The notes below the pieces were generated by a model. The model saw only the letters and a program-made list of their open reading frames with translations. It was not told the DNA's origin and searched no databases. Shown here one piece after another: positions 34,428 to 42,879 of a DNA stretch of 64,000 nucleotides (positions within the stretch are counted from its first letter, which is position 1; each line of letters opens with the position of its first letter). Position numbers and translations under genes: made by a program. Source of the DNA: Desulfuromonas acetoxidans DSM 684 (lineage in GTDB: Bacteria > Desulfobacterota > Desulfuromonadia > Desulfuromonadales > Desulfuromonadaceae); assembly GCF_000167355.1 (NCBI RefSeq), contig NZ_AAEW02000007.1, positions 1 to 64,000 of the forward strand, given 5' to 3'.

Positions 34428-35747
34428 TTAGAAAAAATAGGTCAGATTAGCGGCAAACAGATAAGCGTCACTTTTGTATGTACCGGTTTGAGTCTCGTTG
34501 TCGACTTTACGATCATCGAAATCAACCCACATGTAGGCAAAATCAAACACCGCCCGATCCGTATGGTAACCGAAACCAAAGGTGTAGTTGTTACGATCGG
34601 CATCAGGAAGCTCAGGACCAATGGTATCATTGGGTACCGGGGTGTTGTCACGGGCATAACCAACACGTAGATCAAGAGTTTCCGTCACCGCATACTGGGC
34701 ACCAAACCGATAAGCCCAGACATCGTTCCAATCTTTACGATTCAGAGAATCCGACAGCACGGTATTTTCATCAAACAGGATGTCCAAACTGTCATAGGAG
34801 CTCCAACCAAAGCGGTCCGCATCGAACTCTACGGTCAGCTTACGCGTCGGCTTCCAGGCAACAGCGAAGCTCCAAGTGTCCGGCAACGTAATTTCCGTTT
34901 CAGCGCCTGTACTGTAAATAGAATCTGTGTAGGAAAGTGGTGGAGCACCATAAACACTCTGGCCCGCACTGGTGATCTGGTAATCAGCATCACCATCAAA
35001 ATCCAGTTCAATTTCACTGCGATAGGCAACGCCAAACGACAAGGTTTCCAACGGCTGCCACAACAAACCAAAGTTATATCCCCAACCATCGCCATCGGCT
35101 TCGAGCTCCAACTCACCCAATTGAACGGCAGTCAATCCCGGTACAGGCACGGCTCCCAGGGCATAGGCATCGACACACGCTGACTTTTCAAGCCACACAT
35201 CCGCGTAGGTATAGTCAATACCAACTGCAACACCAAGGTTGATCGACTCAAACAGATAGGCCACTGTCGGATTGACGTTAATCGGCTTGATGGCAATTTC
35301 TTTAATCTCATCACGAAACGGGCTGGTGGTATCCCAGCGCTTGGCAAGTGGATAAAGTGATCCAATACCAATACCAAACGCCCAGGGAGAACCTTCTTTA
35401 CGGGTGGTCATATAGAAATTGGGCGGAAAAAAGATGTCATCACGCGCTTCGGTATCCACCTGTTGTTCCACACCAAGGCCACTTGCCACATCACCCAACT
35501 TGGTGGTCCCGCGAAATTCCGTTTCCGGTACGTTGATGACGGTCACACCAAGACTGACCTGGGTTCCGGTTTGAAAAACAATCCCGGCGGGATTGTAAAA
35601 AATAGCCGACGGATCATCAGCCTGGGCAGCAAAGGCATTGGCCATGCCCATCGCCTTGCTCCCCTGTTCGCGGATATGAAAACCCGCCGCACTCACCCAA
35701 CCCGGCAGCATCAGTGCCAGGGCAACAGCAGTAACCAGTAATTTCAA
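34428..35747 (-). CDS. FadL/OmpP1/TodX family outer membrane protein
   Basis: A 439-residue outer-membrane beta-barrel with a signal peptide ending at VSAAG. The N-terminal hatch pattern GFHIREQGSKAMGMANAF followed by DPSAIFYNPAGI is diagnostic for FadL-type transporters of long-chain fatty acids or hydrophobic compounds, and the protein ends in the barrel-insertion signal LTYFF. It has its own promoter and terminator, so it is a single transcription unit. The position next to the polyene/lipid locus may be chance. Confidence 0.9.
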   Translation of the reverse strand: MKLLVTAVALALMLPGWVSAAGFHIREQGSKAMGMANAFAAQADDPSAIFYNPAGIVFQTGTQVSLGVTVINVPETEFRGTTKLGDVASGLGVEQQVDTEARDDIFFPPNFYMTTRKEGSPWAFGIGIGSLYPLAKRWDTTSPFRDEIKEIAIKPINVNPTVAYLFESINLGVAVGIDYTYADVWLEKSACVDAYALGAVPVPGLTAVQLGELELEADGDGWGYNFGLLWQPLETLSFGVAYRSEIELDFDGDADYQITSAGQSVYGAPPLSYTDSIYSTGAETEITLPDTWSFAVAWKPTRKLTVEFDADRFGWSSYDSLDILFDENTVLSDSLNRKDWNDVWAYRFGAQYAVTETLDLRVGYARDNTPVPNDTIGPELPDADRNNYTFGFGYHTDRAVFDFAYMWVDFDDRKVDNETQTGTYKSDAYLFAANLTYFF

Positions 35748-35810
35748 TGCTCGACTCCCTTGTCTTTTTGTTTAATGACAGCTTTAAACATTCATTACAA
35801 AATAGTCGGC

Positions 35811-35839
35811 ATTATGTTCAAAATTGTATACATATTCAA
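35811..35839 (-). promoter_or_regulatory. sigma-70-type promoter of the FadL-like gene
   Basis: Minus strand TTGAAT (35839-35834), 17-base spacer, CATAAT (35816-35811); four and five matches to consensus. Predicted start near 35804, about 57 bases before the ATG at 35747. Confidence 0.6.
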
Positions 35840-35856
35840 GAAAAAACAGCTAAATT

Positions 35857-35937
35857 TCAGGATTTACGCTGACTCCAATAAACTGCCGCATAAATCACAC
35901 CACAGATAAATACAATAAAAAATAAATTACCAAGCAT
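35857..35937 (-). CDS. 26-residue membrane micropeptide candidate
   Basis: A short frame beginning at an ATG with GGGGGAT six bases upstream and reading MLGNLFFIVFICGVIYAAV, then YWSQRKS and a stop. It is a single hydrophobic helix with a positively charged C-terminus, like CcoQ- or KdpF-type small membrane proteins. It lies 18 bases after the stop of the hypothetical gene at 35956 and on the same strand, so it could be the last cistron of the deacetylase unit. Not recognised as a known family; coding status rests on the ribosome-binding site and helix only. Confidence 0.45.
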   Translation of the reverse strand: MLGNLFFIVFICGVIYAAVYWSQRKS

Positions 35938-35955
35938 GATATCCCCCATTTTCCA

Positions 35956-36789
35956 TCAATAGTTCCAGTGGGCAAACGTGTTTACATGGGCATGTTGCCC
36001 AACGGTTTTATAAATTTTGATGCCATCCCAAGGTTTTTGCAAAATGCCGTCGTGAATGGCCCAACTGCGCCCACGTACCGTTTTTTCCATCCCCGGCTGG
36101 CGAAACGGCGTGGACCCATCCAGCCGCCTATAAAGCACTCCGCCGGGCTGAAACTCCCGATCAATCCACAACATCAACTGCTTTCCGGTCGTATAGTCAA
36201 AACCGTAACGTTCATAATGGATGGCATTGTTGTAGGAGAGAGGTTCGGCGACAATAATATCGATGCCAAGAGAGGCGACAAACTGCTCAAAGCGCTCAAA
36301 AAAAGGTTTAAACGTGTTCAACCCTGAACGAACCTGATTGGGGGTGAGACCAGCGGCCATAGCCCTGATCTCCTCGTCAATATTGCGTCGCAATGTTCCA
36401 AACATATTTTCCCGGCCGCTGCTGTCGTAATCGACATCAAACCGTGGAGCGTCGGGGTCATTAATCAGACAAAAGGAAAATTCCATTTGTCGAAAAGGGG
36501 TATCAGCCATTTCGACAAAAAACAGATCATCAGTATCTTCCGGTTGTCGCCGTACAGCAATACGCAACAACCCCAACCCTTTTGGGCAAATAAAACGGAT
36601 CCTTTCGCGGCTATCCGGACTCAGATAACTGTTGCGATCAAAACCGTAACGCTCGAAGACAATTTCCGGAACCAGCGTGGCATAAATCCGCTCTTTTTCC
36701 TCCTTCGCCAACGCATTGATCTCTTTAAGGCTGAACAATGGCAGCCCGCTGGCGTCAAACAAATGGGTAACGGATGGAACAAACGGCAT
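35956..36789 (-). CDS. conserved-looking protein of unknown function coupled to the deacetylase
   Basis: 277 residues, soluble, no signal peptide. I do not recognise the family. The centre (NQVRSGLNTFKPFFERFEQF) is helical, and a NNAIHYERYGFDY segment near residue 190 recalls the acetyl-CoA-binding end of GNAT acetyltransferases, though the usual P-loop is not evident. Its start shares a base with the stop of the AcuC-like gene, which implies linked synthesis. An acetyltransferase opposing the deacetylase would be an attractive but unproven reading. Confidence 0.75.
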   Translation of the reverse strand: MPFVPSVTHLFDASGLPLFSLKEINALAKEEKERIYATLVPEIVFERYGFDRNSYLSPDSRERIRFICPKGLGLLRIAVRRQPEDTDDLFFVEMADTPFRQMEFSFCLINDPDAPRFDVDYDSSGRENMFGTLRRNIDEEIRAMAAGLTPNQVRSGLNTFKPFFERFEQFVASLGIDIIVAEPLSYNNAIHYERYGFDYTTGKQLMLWIDREFQPGGVLYRRLDGSTPFRQPGMEKTVRGRSWAIHDGILQKPWDGIKIYKTVGQHAHVNTFAHWNY

Positions 36790-37937
36790 CAGACACCCCC
36801 TGCCCGCAGATGAAACAAAGGGAAAATCTGCCTTTCCAGATAAGAACAGGTTTTATCAAGATGTTGCTGGGCGCGAGAAAAATCATCGGGCGACGCCAAA
36901 TGAGGCGGATCGCGCAGCAATAACGTCTCCTCGCCAAGGGACGTAACCGTGGGCAAAAAGTTCTCCGGCAAGGCATCTGCGACAGGGTGACCAATCATGG
37001 TTGCCCACAGCAATGTCCACGCCCGAGCGACATTGAGCCGATGATAACCACCACCGCCGACAGCCACCCAGGGAATGCCGGTTGCCAAAAACTGGCGGGC
37101 GGCATATTCCATAAATGACGTGGTCCCCTCCAGTCGTGTCAGCGGATCAGTGCGCATAAAATCAGCTCCCAACTGTGTCACCAGAATATCCGGGCGATAG
37201 GACTCAATCAACGGCAGGACAATACGGGAAAACGCCTGTTCAAAAATCAGATCATCGGAATGGGGAACCAGAGGAATATTAATGGAATAACCGTAACCGG
37301 CGCCCTCGCCCACCTCGTCGACAAAGCCTGAATACGGGTAAAAATCTTTACCGTTTTCATGGATTGAGATGGTCATCACCTGATCTGTGGTATAAAAAGC
37401 CTCCTGCACACCATCACCGTGATGCGCATCAAGATCGACATAAACCACCCGTTTGCCCTGCTCTAACAGCGCATTAATCGCCACCACTGAATCATTGATA
37501 TAACTGAACCCGGAAGCACGTGCGGCATGAGCATGATGCCAACCACCGGCCATACTGAACGCTGCACGCGCTTTGAACTCACACACTTGGCGGGCAGCTT
37601 CCAGCGTGCCACCACACATTAAACGCGCCCAGTCATATAAGCCTTTAAAAACAGGATTTTCGACATCGCCAAGACCATAAAAGAAATTGGCATGAACATC
37701 GTCATCGGCACTGAACGATGCCAGTGTTTTCAGGTAATCGGGCCGATGAAACGTCTCTAAAGCCGCCTCATCGGCCTCGGGACATTCCACCTGAACCATT
37801 TGTGGCACGGTCAATAAACCACAATGATCCATCAGTTCATAGGTGAGCCGATAGCGGTCAACCTTAAAAGGATGAAAATCCCCATAGGAATACTGGCTAA
37901 AACGGCTGGAATAAATGAGTGCGAATTGTTCTGCCAT
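36789..37937 (-). CDS. AcuC-like histone deacetylase family hydrolase
   Basis: About 382 residues of the arginase/deacetylase fold. Zn-binding and catalytic pieces are visible: GGWHHAHA with the catalytic His pair, VYVDLDAHHGDGVQ with Asp and His ligands, TISIHENG and the QLGADFM ligand Asp, then the GGGGYH loop. AcuC proteins deacetylate enzymes such as acetyl-CoA synthetase; others act on acetylated polyamines or acetoin-related substrates. The frame opens at 38003, but the ATG at 37937 with GGAG five bases upstream is the sensible start. Confidence 0.88.
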   Translation of the reverse strand: MAEQFALIYSSRFSQYSYGDFHPFKVDRYRLTYELMDHCGLLTVPQMVQVECPEADEAALETFHRPDYLKTLASFSADDDVHANFFYGLGDVENPVFKGLYDWARLMCGGTLEAARQVCEFKARAAFSMAGGWHHAHAARASGFSYINDSVVAINALLEQGKRVVYVDLDAHHGDGVQEAFYTTDQVMTISIHENGKDFYPYSGFVDEVGEGAGYGYSINIPLVPHSDDLIFEQAFSRIVLPLIESYRPDILVTQLGADFMRTDPLTRLEGTTSFMEYAARQFLATGIPWVAVGGGGYHRLNVARAWTLLWATMIGHPVADALPENFLPTVTSLGEETLLLRDPPHLASPDDFSRAQQHLDKTCSYLERQIFPLFHLRAGGV

Positions 37938-38015
37938 CGTTCTCCGGATACGACAATCAACCTGAGGATAAAGAGACCGATCAGAATTCTGATCCAACGT
38001 CATGACTTGTGTTCA

Positions 38016-38044
38016 GTTGTACCGTGGGGCCGTTAGATCGTCAA
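38016..38044 (-). promoter_or_regulatory. promoter of the acuC-like unit
   Basis: Minus strand TTGACG (38044-38039), 17-base spacer, TACAAC (38021-38016). Confidence 0.5.
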
Positions 38045-38057
38045 TAAAATTGGGGAA

Positions 38058-38086
38058 TTGCTATTTGACGGTGCAACGGGTATAAC
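38058..38086 (+). promoter_or_regulatory. promoter of yhbY-rsmD-coaD
   Basis: TTGCTA (38058-38063), 17-base spacer, TATAAC (38081-38086), about 55 bases before the yhbY start; divergent from and close to the acuC-side promoter. Confidence 0.55.
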
Positions 38087-38147
38087 AGGCTGTTAAATAT
38101 TCCGAAAGCTTTTCATCAACACCGTTCTCTGAAATGGACACAGAACT

Positions 38148-38453
38148 ATGCCCACAGTTACCCTGAGTGGAAAACAAAATCGATTTCTCCGCGGCCTAGG
38201 CCATCACCTTAATCCGGTGGTTCTGATCGGCAAGGACGCCGTAAGTCAGGGGGTCATTGACAGTGTTGAAGAGGTCCTCGACCAACATGAACTGATCAAA
38301 GTCAAGCTGCTTGAAGGCTGCCTGGTGGATCGCAAGAACGTTGCCGAGCAACTCAGCACAACAACAGACAGCTCCGTCGTCCAAATTCTCGGACGCACCA
38401 TTTTGTTATTCCGACCAACACCGGAAGGCAAGATTGAGCTGCCGAAAAAATAA
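38148..38453 (+). CDS. yhbY: YhbY/CRM-domain RNA-binding protein
   Basis: A 101-residue protein consisting of a single CRM domain: LSGKQNRFLRGLGHHLNPVVLIGKDAV followed by the helix VIDSVEEVLDQHELIKVKL and the QILGRTILLFRP strand. CRM proteins of this size associate with pre-50S ribosomal subunits. It starts a three-gene plus-strand unit with rsmD and coaD. No strong ribosome-binding site is visible before the ATG. Confidence 0.92.
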   Translation: MPTVTLSGKQNRFLRGLGHHLNPVVLIGKDAVSQGVIDSVEEVLDQHELIKVKLLEGCLVDRKNVAEQLSTTTDSSVVQILGRTILLFRPTPEGKIELPKK

Positions 38454-38465
38454 CGGGAGTTGACT

Positions 38466-39035
38466 GTGCGTATCATCAGCGGCCAGGCCCGCGGCAAACA
38501 ACTGGCCAGCGTTCAAGGCATAGAGATCCGACCGACCAGTGATCGTGTTCGCGAGGCGTTATTCAGCAGCCTGACCAGCCGTTTGGGTTCATTTGACGGC
38601 ATGGAGGTCCTTGATCTGTTTGCCGGCACCGGAGCTTTAGGACTGGAAGCTTTGAGCCGAGGCGCAGCCCATGGCTGTTTTGTTGACTCAGGCCGTCAGG
38701 CGCAAAAACTCATCCACACCAACAGTGCGCATTGCGCGATGGCGCAACGCTGCCAGCTTATTGCGCTGCCGGTTGAACGTGCTCTGGACAAACTCCGAGG
38801 AAAATTTGACCTGATTTTTCTTGATCCACCCTACCGTAAAGGGCTTGTTGATACCACCATCACCAAAATCAGCCAACTGGATCTTTTAAAGCCGCACGGC
38901 CTGATCTGTGCTGAAGAAGACAAAGCAACAGAGGTACAACAGGTCCTGGGGCGCTATCAGCGCATTGACCTGAAAACCTATGGTTCCACCGCCCTGCACC
39001 TTTTTGCCCACACCTCGAACAAGGAGACGCCATGA
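38466..39035 (+). CDS. rsmD: 16S rRNA (guanine(966)-N(2))-methyltransferase RsmD
   Basis: About 189 residues. The N-terminal RIISGQARG and RPTSDRVREALF signatures, the SAM loop VLDLFAGTGALGLEAL and the catalytic FLDPPY motif are the hallmarks of RsmD. The frame opens at a TTG (38460), but GGGAG lies six bases before the GTG at 38466, which is also where the family normally begins. The stop overlaps the coaD start as ATGA, the usual rsmD-coaD arrangement. Confidence 0.95.
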   Translation: MRIISGQARGKQLASVQGIEIRPTSDRVREALFSSLTSRLGSFDGMEVLDLFAGTGALGLEALSRGAAHGCFVDSGRQAQKLIHTNSAHCAMAQRCQLIALPVERALDKLRGKFDLIFLDPPYRKGLVDTTITKISQLDLLKPHGLICAEEDKATEVQQVLGRYQRIDLKTYGSTALHLFAHTSNKETP

Positions 39036-39523
39036 ACCGCACCGCAGTCTACCCGGGTTCGTTTGATCCAATCACCAACGGCCACTTGGACATCATACAA
39101 CGCGGCTTGCATGCTTTTGACACGATCATTGTTGCCGTCGCCAAAAATTCCTCTAAAAAAGGGCTGTTTTCTGTTGAAGAACGGGTCGACATGATTCGCG
39201 ATGTCGTCGGTGACAACCCTCGGATCATTGTCGACACGATTGACGGTTTATTGATTGACTATGTGATGCGCAAAGGAGCACGCGTTATCCTGCGTGGTTT
39301 GCGCGCGGTTTCCGACTTCGAATACGAATTCCAGCTGGCCCAGATGAATCATACGGTACAGAAGGAAGTGGAAACCATGTTCATGATGACCTCAGTGCGC
39401 TATGGCTATTTGAGCTCATCCATCGTCAAGGAGATGGCCTCTTTAAATGGCCCGATCAGTGAATTTGTGCCGGAGGCTGTCTTAAAGAAACTGGCAGAGA
39501 AGTTTCCTAAAGCTGAAGAATAG
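39032..39523 (+). CDS. coaD: phosphopantetheine adenylyltransferase
   Basis: A 163-residue nucleotidyltransferase catalysing the fourth step of coenzyme A synthesis. YPGSFDPITNGHLDI contains the ATP-binding T/HxGH motif, RGLRAVSDFEYE the phosphopantetheine-binding loop, and YGYLSSSIVKE the ISSS-type motif. Normal length. Translationally coupled to rsmD. CoA is the source of the phosphopantetheine arm for all carrier proteins in this window. Confidence 0.97.
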   Translation: MNRTAVYPGSFDPITNGHLDIIQRGLHAFDTIIVAVAKNSSKKGLFSVEERVDMIRDVVGDNPRIIVDTIDGLLIDYVMRKGARVILRGLRAVSDFEYEFQLAQMNHTVQKEVETMFMMTSVRYGYLSSSIVKEMASLNGPISEFVPEAVLKKLAEKFPKAEE

Positions 39524-39544
39524 CGCAATGCCGGCCATTCCTGC

Positions 39545-39900
39545 CGAAGCACCAATTTTCAAATCTGCCACCAGAGCCCTCCCGTTCAGCAGCGCCGAAC
39601 GCAGGGAACTGAAGCCGTGATGGTCGTCGGCAATCTGTTTGAGGGCCGTTGCAAACAGACCGAGTTTTTGCCGACATCGCGGCGGAAGTGACTAGAGAGA
39701 GGAAACCCGATAGGGTGCAATGACGGGAGTCGATTATGCGCCACTTTTGTCGATGCAAAAGTGGCCAGACCGTGCGAGCGCGGCAGCCCGCGTCACGTGG
39801 GCACCATGCAACGAGTACGGATGAAGTTCACCTGAGCGATGGGTTCACTATGATGAACCACAAATGCTTAAGGTCAAAGTCAAGGTCGCCGGGTCTCGCC
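39545..39900 (-). repeat. solo inverted, diverged copy of the structured repeat
   Basis: The reverse complement of this stretch follows the order of the array units at 24291-26340: CTTCATCCGT, CCCACGTGACGCGGGCT, the hairpin with TTTTG/CAAAA arms, ATCGACTCCCGTCATTGC, CGCGATGTCGGCAAAA, GTTGCCGACG-like sequence and TTCGGCGCTGCTGAACGGGAG. Its hairpin (39740-39765) has arms GCCACTTTTG/CAAAAGTGGC, different from the array copies but still fully paired. It fills the 420-base gap between coaD and queE; no gene is seen in the gap. Confidence 0.85.
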
Positions 39901-39943
39901 GCTAAAGCTAAACAGCGTTCCAACACTGAACGGTTAGCCAAAC

Positions 39944-40699
39944 CTAAAGAACCGCCAAGAAACAGTGGGTCTGCGGCACAACGCGCACACGTACCCCCTG
40001 CTCAGCAATCAGCGCCTGCCACTGCAGCAGAATGCGCCCATTGAGTGAGCACTGCCCTGCAACAGTGCACGGTTGGAGGAACACCTCTGAGTCAGGGGCA
40101 TTGTCTCTGACCAACTGAGCGGCCTGAACCAATTCACTTTCAGATGTTCCCGGCCCCACCACCAACTTGACACAGCAGGAACGCTTCACAGCCACGCGCA
40201 GAAACTCACCATGCTGAGCCCAAGGTGTTGGCTCACCGGTCTGCGATTCAAGTTTGATATCCATGACGACCCATTCAACCTGATCTATCACCAATTGCAG
40301 GGCCTGCGGCAGCGTGCCGTTAGTTTCAAGTTGAATCGGAAACAGTGTGCTGAGTTGTGGTAACCATGCCTTAAGCGCTTCAGCATGAAGTAGCGGTTCA
40401 CCACCGGTCAATGACAGCGAGTGATGAAGATGCGGCTGCTGGTGTTTCCACGTACTCAAATGGGCCAATAAGCGTGTGCTCTCCAGAGGATTCTCCCAGT
40501 ACAGGAACTGTTCGCTTCCCGGTTGGGTCTCAATACGGGCGCATTTGCTCGGCTGAAAATCCGTATCACAATACGCACAATCCAGATTACACCCTGCCAG
40601 CCGCAGAAACACCTGACGGCAACCAACCAGAGGACCTTCGCCCTGAATGGACGAGAACAACTCAACAACAGGCAGATCAGTCACGGCTGTAACTGGCAC
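39944..40699 (-). CDS. queE: 7-carboxy-7-deazaguanine synthase
   Basis: A 251-residue radical SAM enzyme that contracts carboxytetrahydropterin to 7-carboxy-7-deazaguanine in queuosine/archaeosine-type base synthesis. The N-terminal SSIQGEGPLVG motif, the cluster motif CNLDCAYCD and the SLTGGEPLLH segment are diagnostic. It overlaps the end of queD by 23 bases; the start at 40699 is a GTG and a GTG at 40684 is an alternative. Same pathway as the neighbouring queD. Confidence 0.93.
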   Translation of the reverse strand: MPVTAVTDLPVVELFSSIQGEGPLVGCRQVFLRLAGCNLDCAYCDTDFQPSKCARIETQPGSEQFLYWENPLESTRLLAHLSTWKHQQPHLHHSLSLTGGEPLLHAEALKAWLPQLSTLFPIQLETNGTLPQALQLVIDQVEWVVMDIKLESQTGEPTPWAQHGEFLRVAVKRSCCVKLVVGPGTSESELVQAAQLVRDNAPDSEVFLQPCTVAGQCSLNGRILLQWQALIAEQGVRVRVVPQTHCFLAVL

Positions 40700-41048
40700 A
40701 AGCGTTATCCGATTCCCAGACGTTCACACATTCCACTTGAACATTGTCTGTATTCAGTGTCTCTTCGAGAGCTTCAAACAGATAACGGCCAATGTTCTCT
40801 GAAGAGGGACTTGTCTCCTTGAACGGAGGTAAATCATTAAGATATTTGTGGTCCAACGTGGCAAGCAGCTCTTTGGTGCGTGCTTTAAGGATCTTGAAAT
40901 CGATACCGAGTCCCGACTCATCCAGCTCTTTGGCACGAACCGTCACTTCAACTTTCCAGTTATGACCATGCAGATTTTCACAATCACCATCGTAATTGAT
41001 CAGATTGTGGGCTGCGGCAAAGTGGGTACAAATCTTAAGATGATACAT
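40677..41048 (-). CDS. queD: 6-carboxytetrahydropterin synthase
   Basis: About 123 residues. Zn-binding His residues lie in THFAAAHNL and LHGHNW, and the catalytic Glu/Asp region in LDHKYLND and PSSENIGRYLF is intact. Converts dihydroneopterin triphosphate to carboxytetrahydropterin. The frame opens at 41078 but the ATG at 41048 has GGAG six bases upstream. It lies 33 bases after yacG on the same strand. Confidence 0.94.
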   Translation of the reverse strand: MYHLKICTHFAAAHNLINYDGDCENLHGHNWKVEVTVRAKELDESGLGIDFKILKARTKELLATLDHKYLNDLPPFKETSPSSENIGRYLFEALEETLNTDNVQVECVNVWESDNACASYSRD

Positions 41049-41081
41049 AAAATTCTCCAGCAATCCGTTTGAAATCAAAGG

Positions 41082-41258
41082 TTATACATTATAGTCCGAC
41101 TCATCATCGGTCACAGGGGCCGGATCACCGGCAATGCGGTAATCTTCATCCACCCAACAGCCCAGATCCACCAGACGACACCGTTCAGAACAAAACGGTC
41201 GCCATGGATTATCTTCCCACGGGGTCTTTTTTTTACACTGAGGGCACGGTACGTCCAC
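41082..41258 (-). CDS. yacG: DNA gyrase inhibitor YacG-like zinc-finger protein
   Basis: A 58-codon gene. It starts with GTG, preceded by AAGGAG six bases upstream. The protein reads VDVPCPQC, then [17 protein letters not shown] and [13 protein letters not shown]. The CPQC...CSERC four-Cys zinc site and the downstream DLG.W motif are characteristic of the YacG/DUF329 family, whose E. coli member binds and inhibits gyrase. The acidic tail ends DDESDYNV. It heads the yacG-queD-queE unit. Confidence 0.93.
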   Translation of the reverse strand: MDVPCPQCKKKTPWEDNPWRPFCSERCRLVDLGCWVDEDYRIAGDPAPVTDDESDYNV

Positions 41259-41419
41259 GTGGCACTCCTTTTTTGAAAATTCGCTTCGATTAAGTGGGGT
41301 TGAATACTATACAATCTCAAAACAAATGTAACCTTTTTTCAATTCACGGTCCAATTATGCCCCGCGAGCTCATAGGTTCATGTTACAATCCCGAAAATTT
41401 TTTCAGGAGAAATCGCTTC

Positions 41420-41914
41420 ATGATCGACACAAACAGTTTTAACATTGATTCCCTTGAAAGCGAAATCGCCGTGGACCATCGCTGCGCGGCGCTGCTCAAG
41501 CAATTTCACGCCAATCTGCTCAATGAAGGCATCGAACCTCTGGATGCCGGACAACTGGCCCATGGTGCGGATTATTTCTTGCGCGAATTTATCATCGGCG
41601 CCTGCCGTGAAAACCTGTTTTCCATCTCCCCGGTGCGTATTCGTCAGTTTGCCGGACACTGGTATATCATCAAAACCCTGGAACCCAACCTCAAGGAGAT
41701 AACCCAGGCCCTTCAAGGCGTGGCCATTTTTTATACCTATCTGCATCAACAGGGAAAAATCGACGACACGACACTTGAAAAGATCAAAACATACGCCACA
41801 GATATCGATTTTTACCGTCGCCGCATTGAATCGTTCTGGGACATTAACGGTGACACCGGCTATCCGCAATGGTGTCAAGACTGTCCTCTGCCCGAGTGCG
41901 CCAGTACAGCATAA
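41420..41914 (+). CDS. protein of unknown function with C-terminal Cys motif
   Basis: 164 residues, soluble, mostly helical. I do not recognise it. The middle (ADYFLREFIIGACRENLF, then FAGHWYIIKTLEPN) is well folded-looking and the C-terminus ends with YPQWCQDCPLPECAS, three closely spaced Cys residues that could bind a metal. CAGGAG lies ten bases before the ATG at 41420, although the frame opens at 41294. It is followed after five bases by the CDF transporter gene, so a link to metal handling is possible but not shown. Confidence 0.7.
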   Translation: MIDTNSFNIDSLESEIAVDHRCAALLKQFHANLLNEGIEPLDAGQLAHGADYFLREFIIGACRENLFSISPVRIRQFAGHWYIIKTLEPNLKEITQALQGVAIFYTYLHQQGKIDDTTLEKIKTYATDIDFYRRRIESFWDINGDTGYPQWCQDCPLPECASTA

Positions 41915-41919
41915 TCATC

Positions 41920-42879
41920 ATGGAACAGAAACGCCTCTCAGCAGCTCGTCTGGCAATTATTACCGCCACATTTCTGGCCATTATTAAACTGGCCACCGGC
42001 ATCATCACCGGTTCGATGGCTCTGTTGTCCTCTGCCGCAGATTCCCTTTTGGACATTCTCATGTCACTGGGCAATTTTTTTGCCCTAAAGCAGGCCCACA
42101 AACCGGCCGACGATACCCACCCCTATGGTCACGGCAAATACGAAACCGCTGCCACGTTTCTGCAAAGCGTCCTGGTCGGCATTTCGGGGGGATACATCCT
42201 CTACGAATCCATCCACCGCCTCAGACAAGGAGTGACACTGACCCACATCGATTATGGCATTGGTGTTCTGGCGCTGAGTGTTTTTGTCTCATGGATTTTG
42301 AGTCGCTACCTGAAACGGGTGGGAAAACAGACAGAATCTTCGGCATTGCAAGCTGATTCACTCCATTATGCAACCGACGTCTATAGCAACCTGGTCCTGC
42401 TAGTGGGATTGTTGGCTGTCAACACACTGGGCTGGCAGTGGCTGGATCCGGCATTGTCGGTGGGCGTTGGAGTCTATGTACTCAAAGCAGCGTACGGATT
42501 GTTTCGTCCGTGCCTGGATGAATTCCTCGATGCCGGGTTACCTGCGGAACAATTGGAAAAAATTTCACAGTGCATTGAGCAACACCGCAGTGATGTGACG
42601 GGCTATCATCACCTGCGGTCCCGCCGCAGCGGAACCAAGCGATTAATTGATTTCCATCTGACCTTCTGTCGTTTCAAAACCATTCAGGAGGCCCATGCCA
42701 TTGCTGACAGTGTTGAGAAGGATATCCAGCAGCAGATCCCCAACGCTGATATCACGATTCACCTCGAGCCGACGGAATGCGAGCAGTGTCGCAACTGCAC
42801 TGCTTGCAACACACCGTGTGAGGCCAAGCAACACCGGGCAGCACAGCCGGTGGAGTCCTCGTCTAACGACCCAGCATGA
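41920..42879 (+). CDS. cation diffusion facilitator transporter with Cys-rich tail
   Basis: About 319 residues with six predicted helices. Metal-site residues are seen as SSAADSLLDI in helix II and DSLHYATDVYSN in helix V, plus the HPYGHGKYE loop, all typical of CDF proteins exporting Zn, Fe or Mn. The cytoplasmic C-terminal domain has the usual alpha-beta fold with a TIHLEP ending, then an extra tail with five Cys in CEQCRNCTACNTPC. The frame opens at 41869; the ATG at 41920 is the family start. The 3' end overlaps the convergent phosphofructokinase gene by 17 bases. Confidence 0.9.
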   Translation: MEQKRLSAARLAIITATFLAIIKLATGIITGSMALLSSAADSLLDILMSLGNFFALKQAHKPADDTHPYGHGKYETAATFLQSVLVGISGGYILYESIHRLRQGVTLTHIDYGIGVLALSVFVSWILSRYLKRVGKQTESSALQADSLHYATDVYSNLVLLVGLLAVNTLGWQWLDPALSVGVGVYVLKAAYGLFRPCLDEFLDAGLPAEQLEKISQCIEQHRSDVTGYHHLRSRRSGTKRLIDFHLTFCRFKTIQEAHAIADSVEKDIQQQIPNADITIHLEPTECEQCRNCTACNTPCEAKQHRAAQPVESSSNDPA

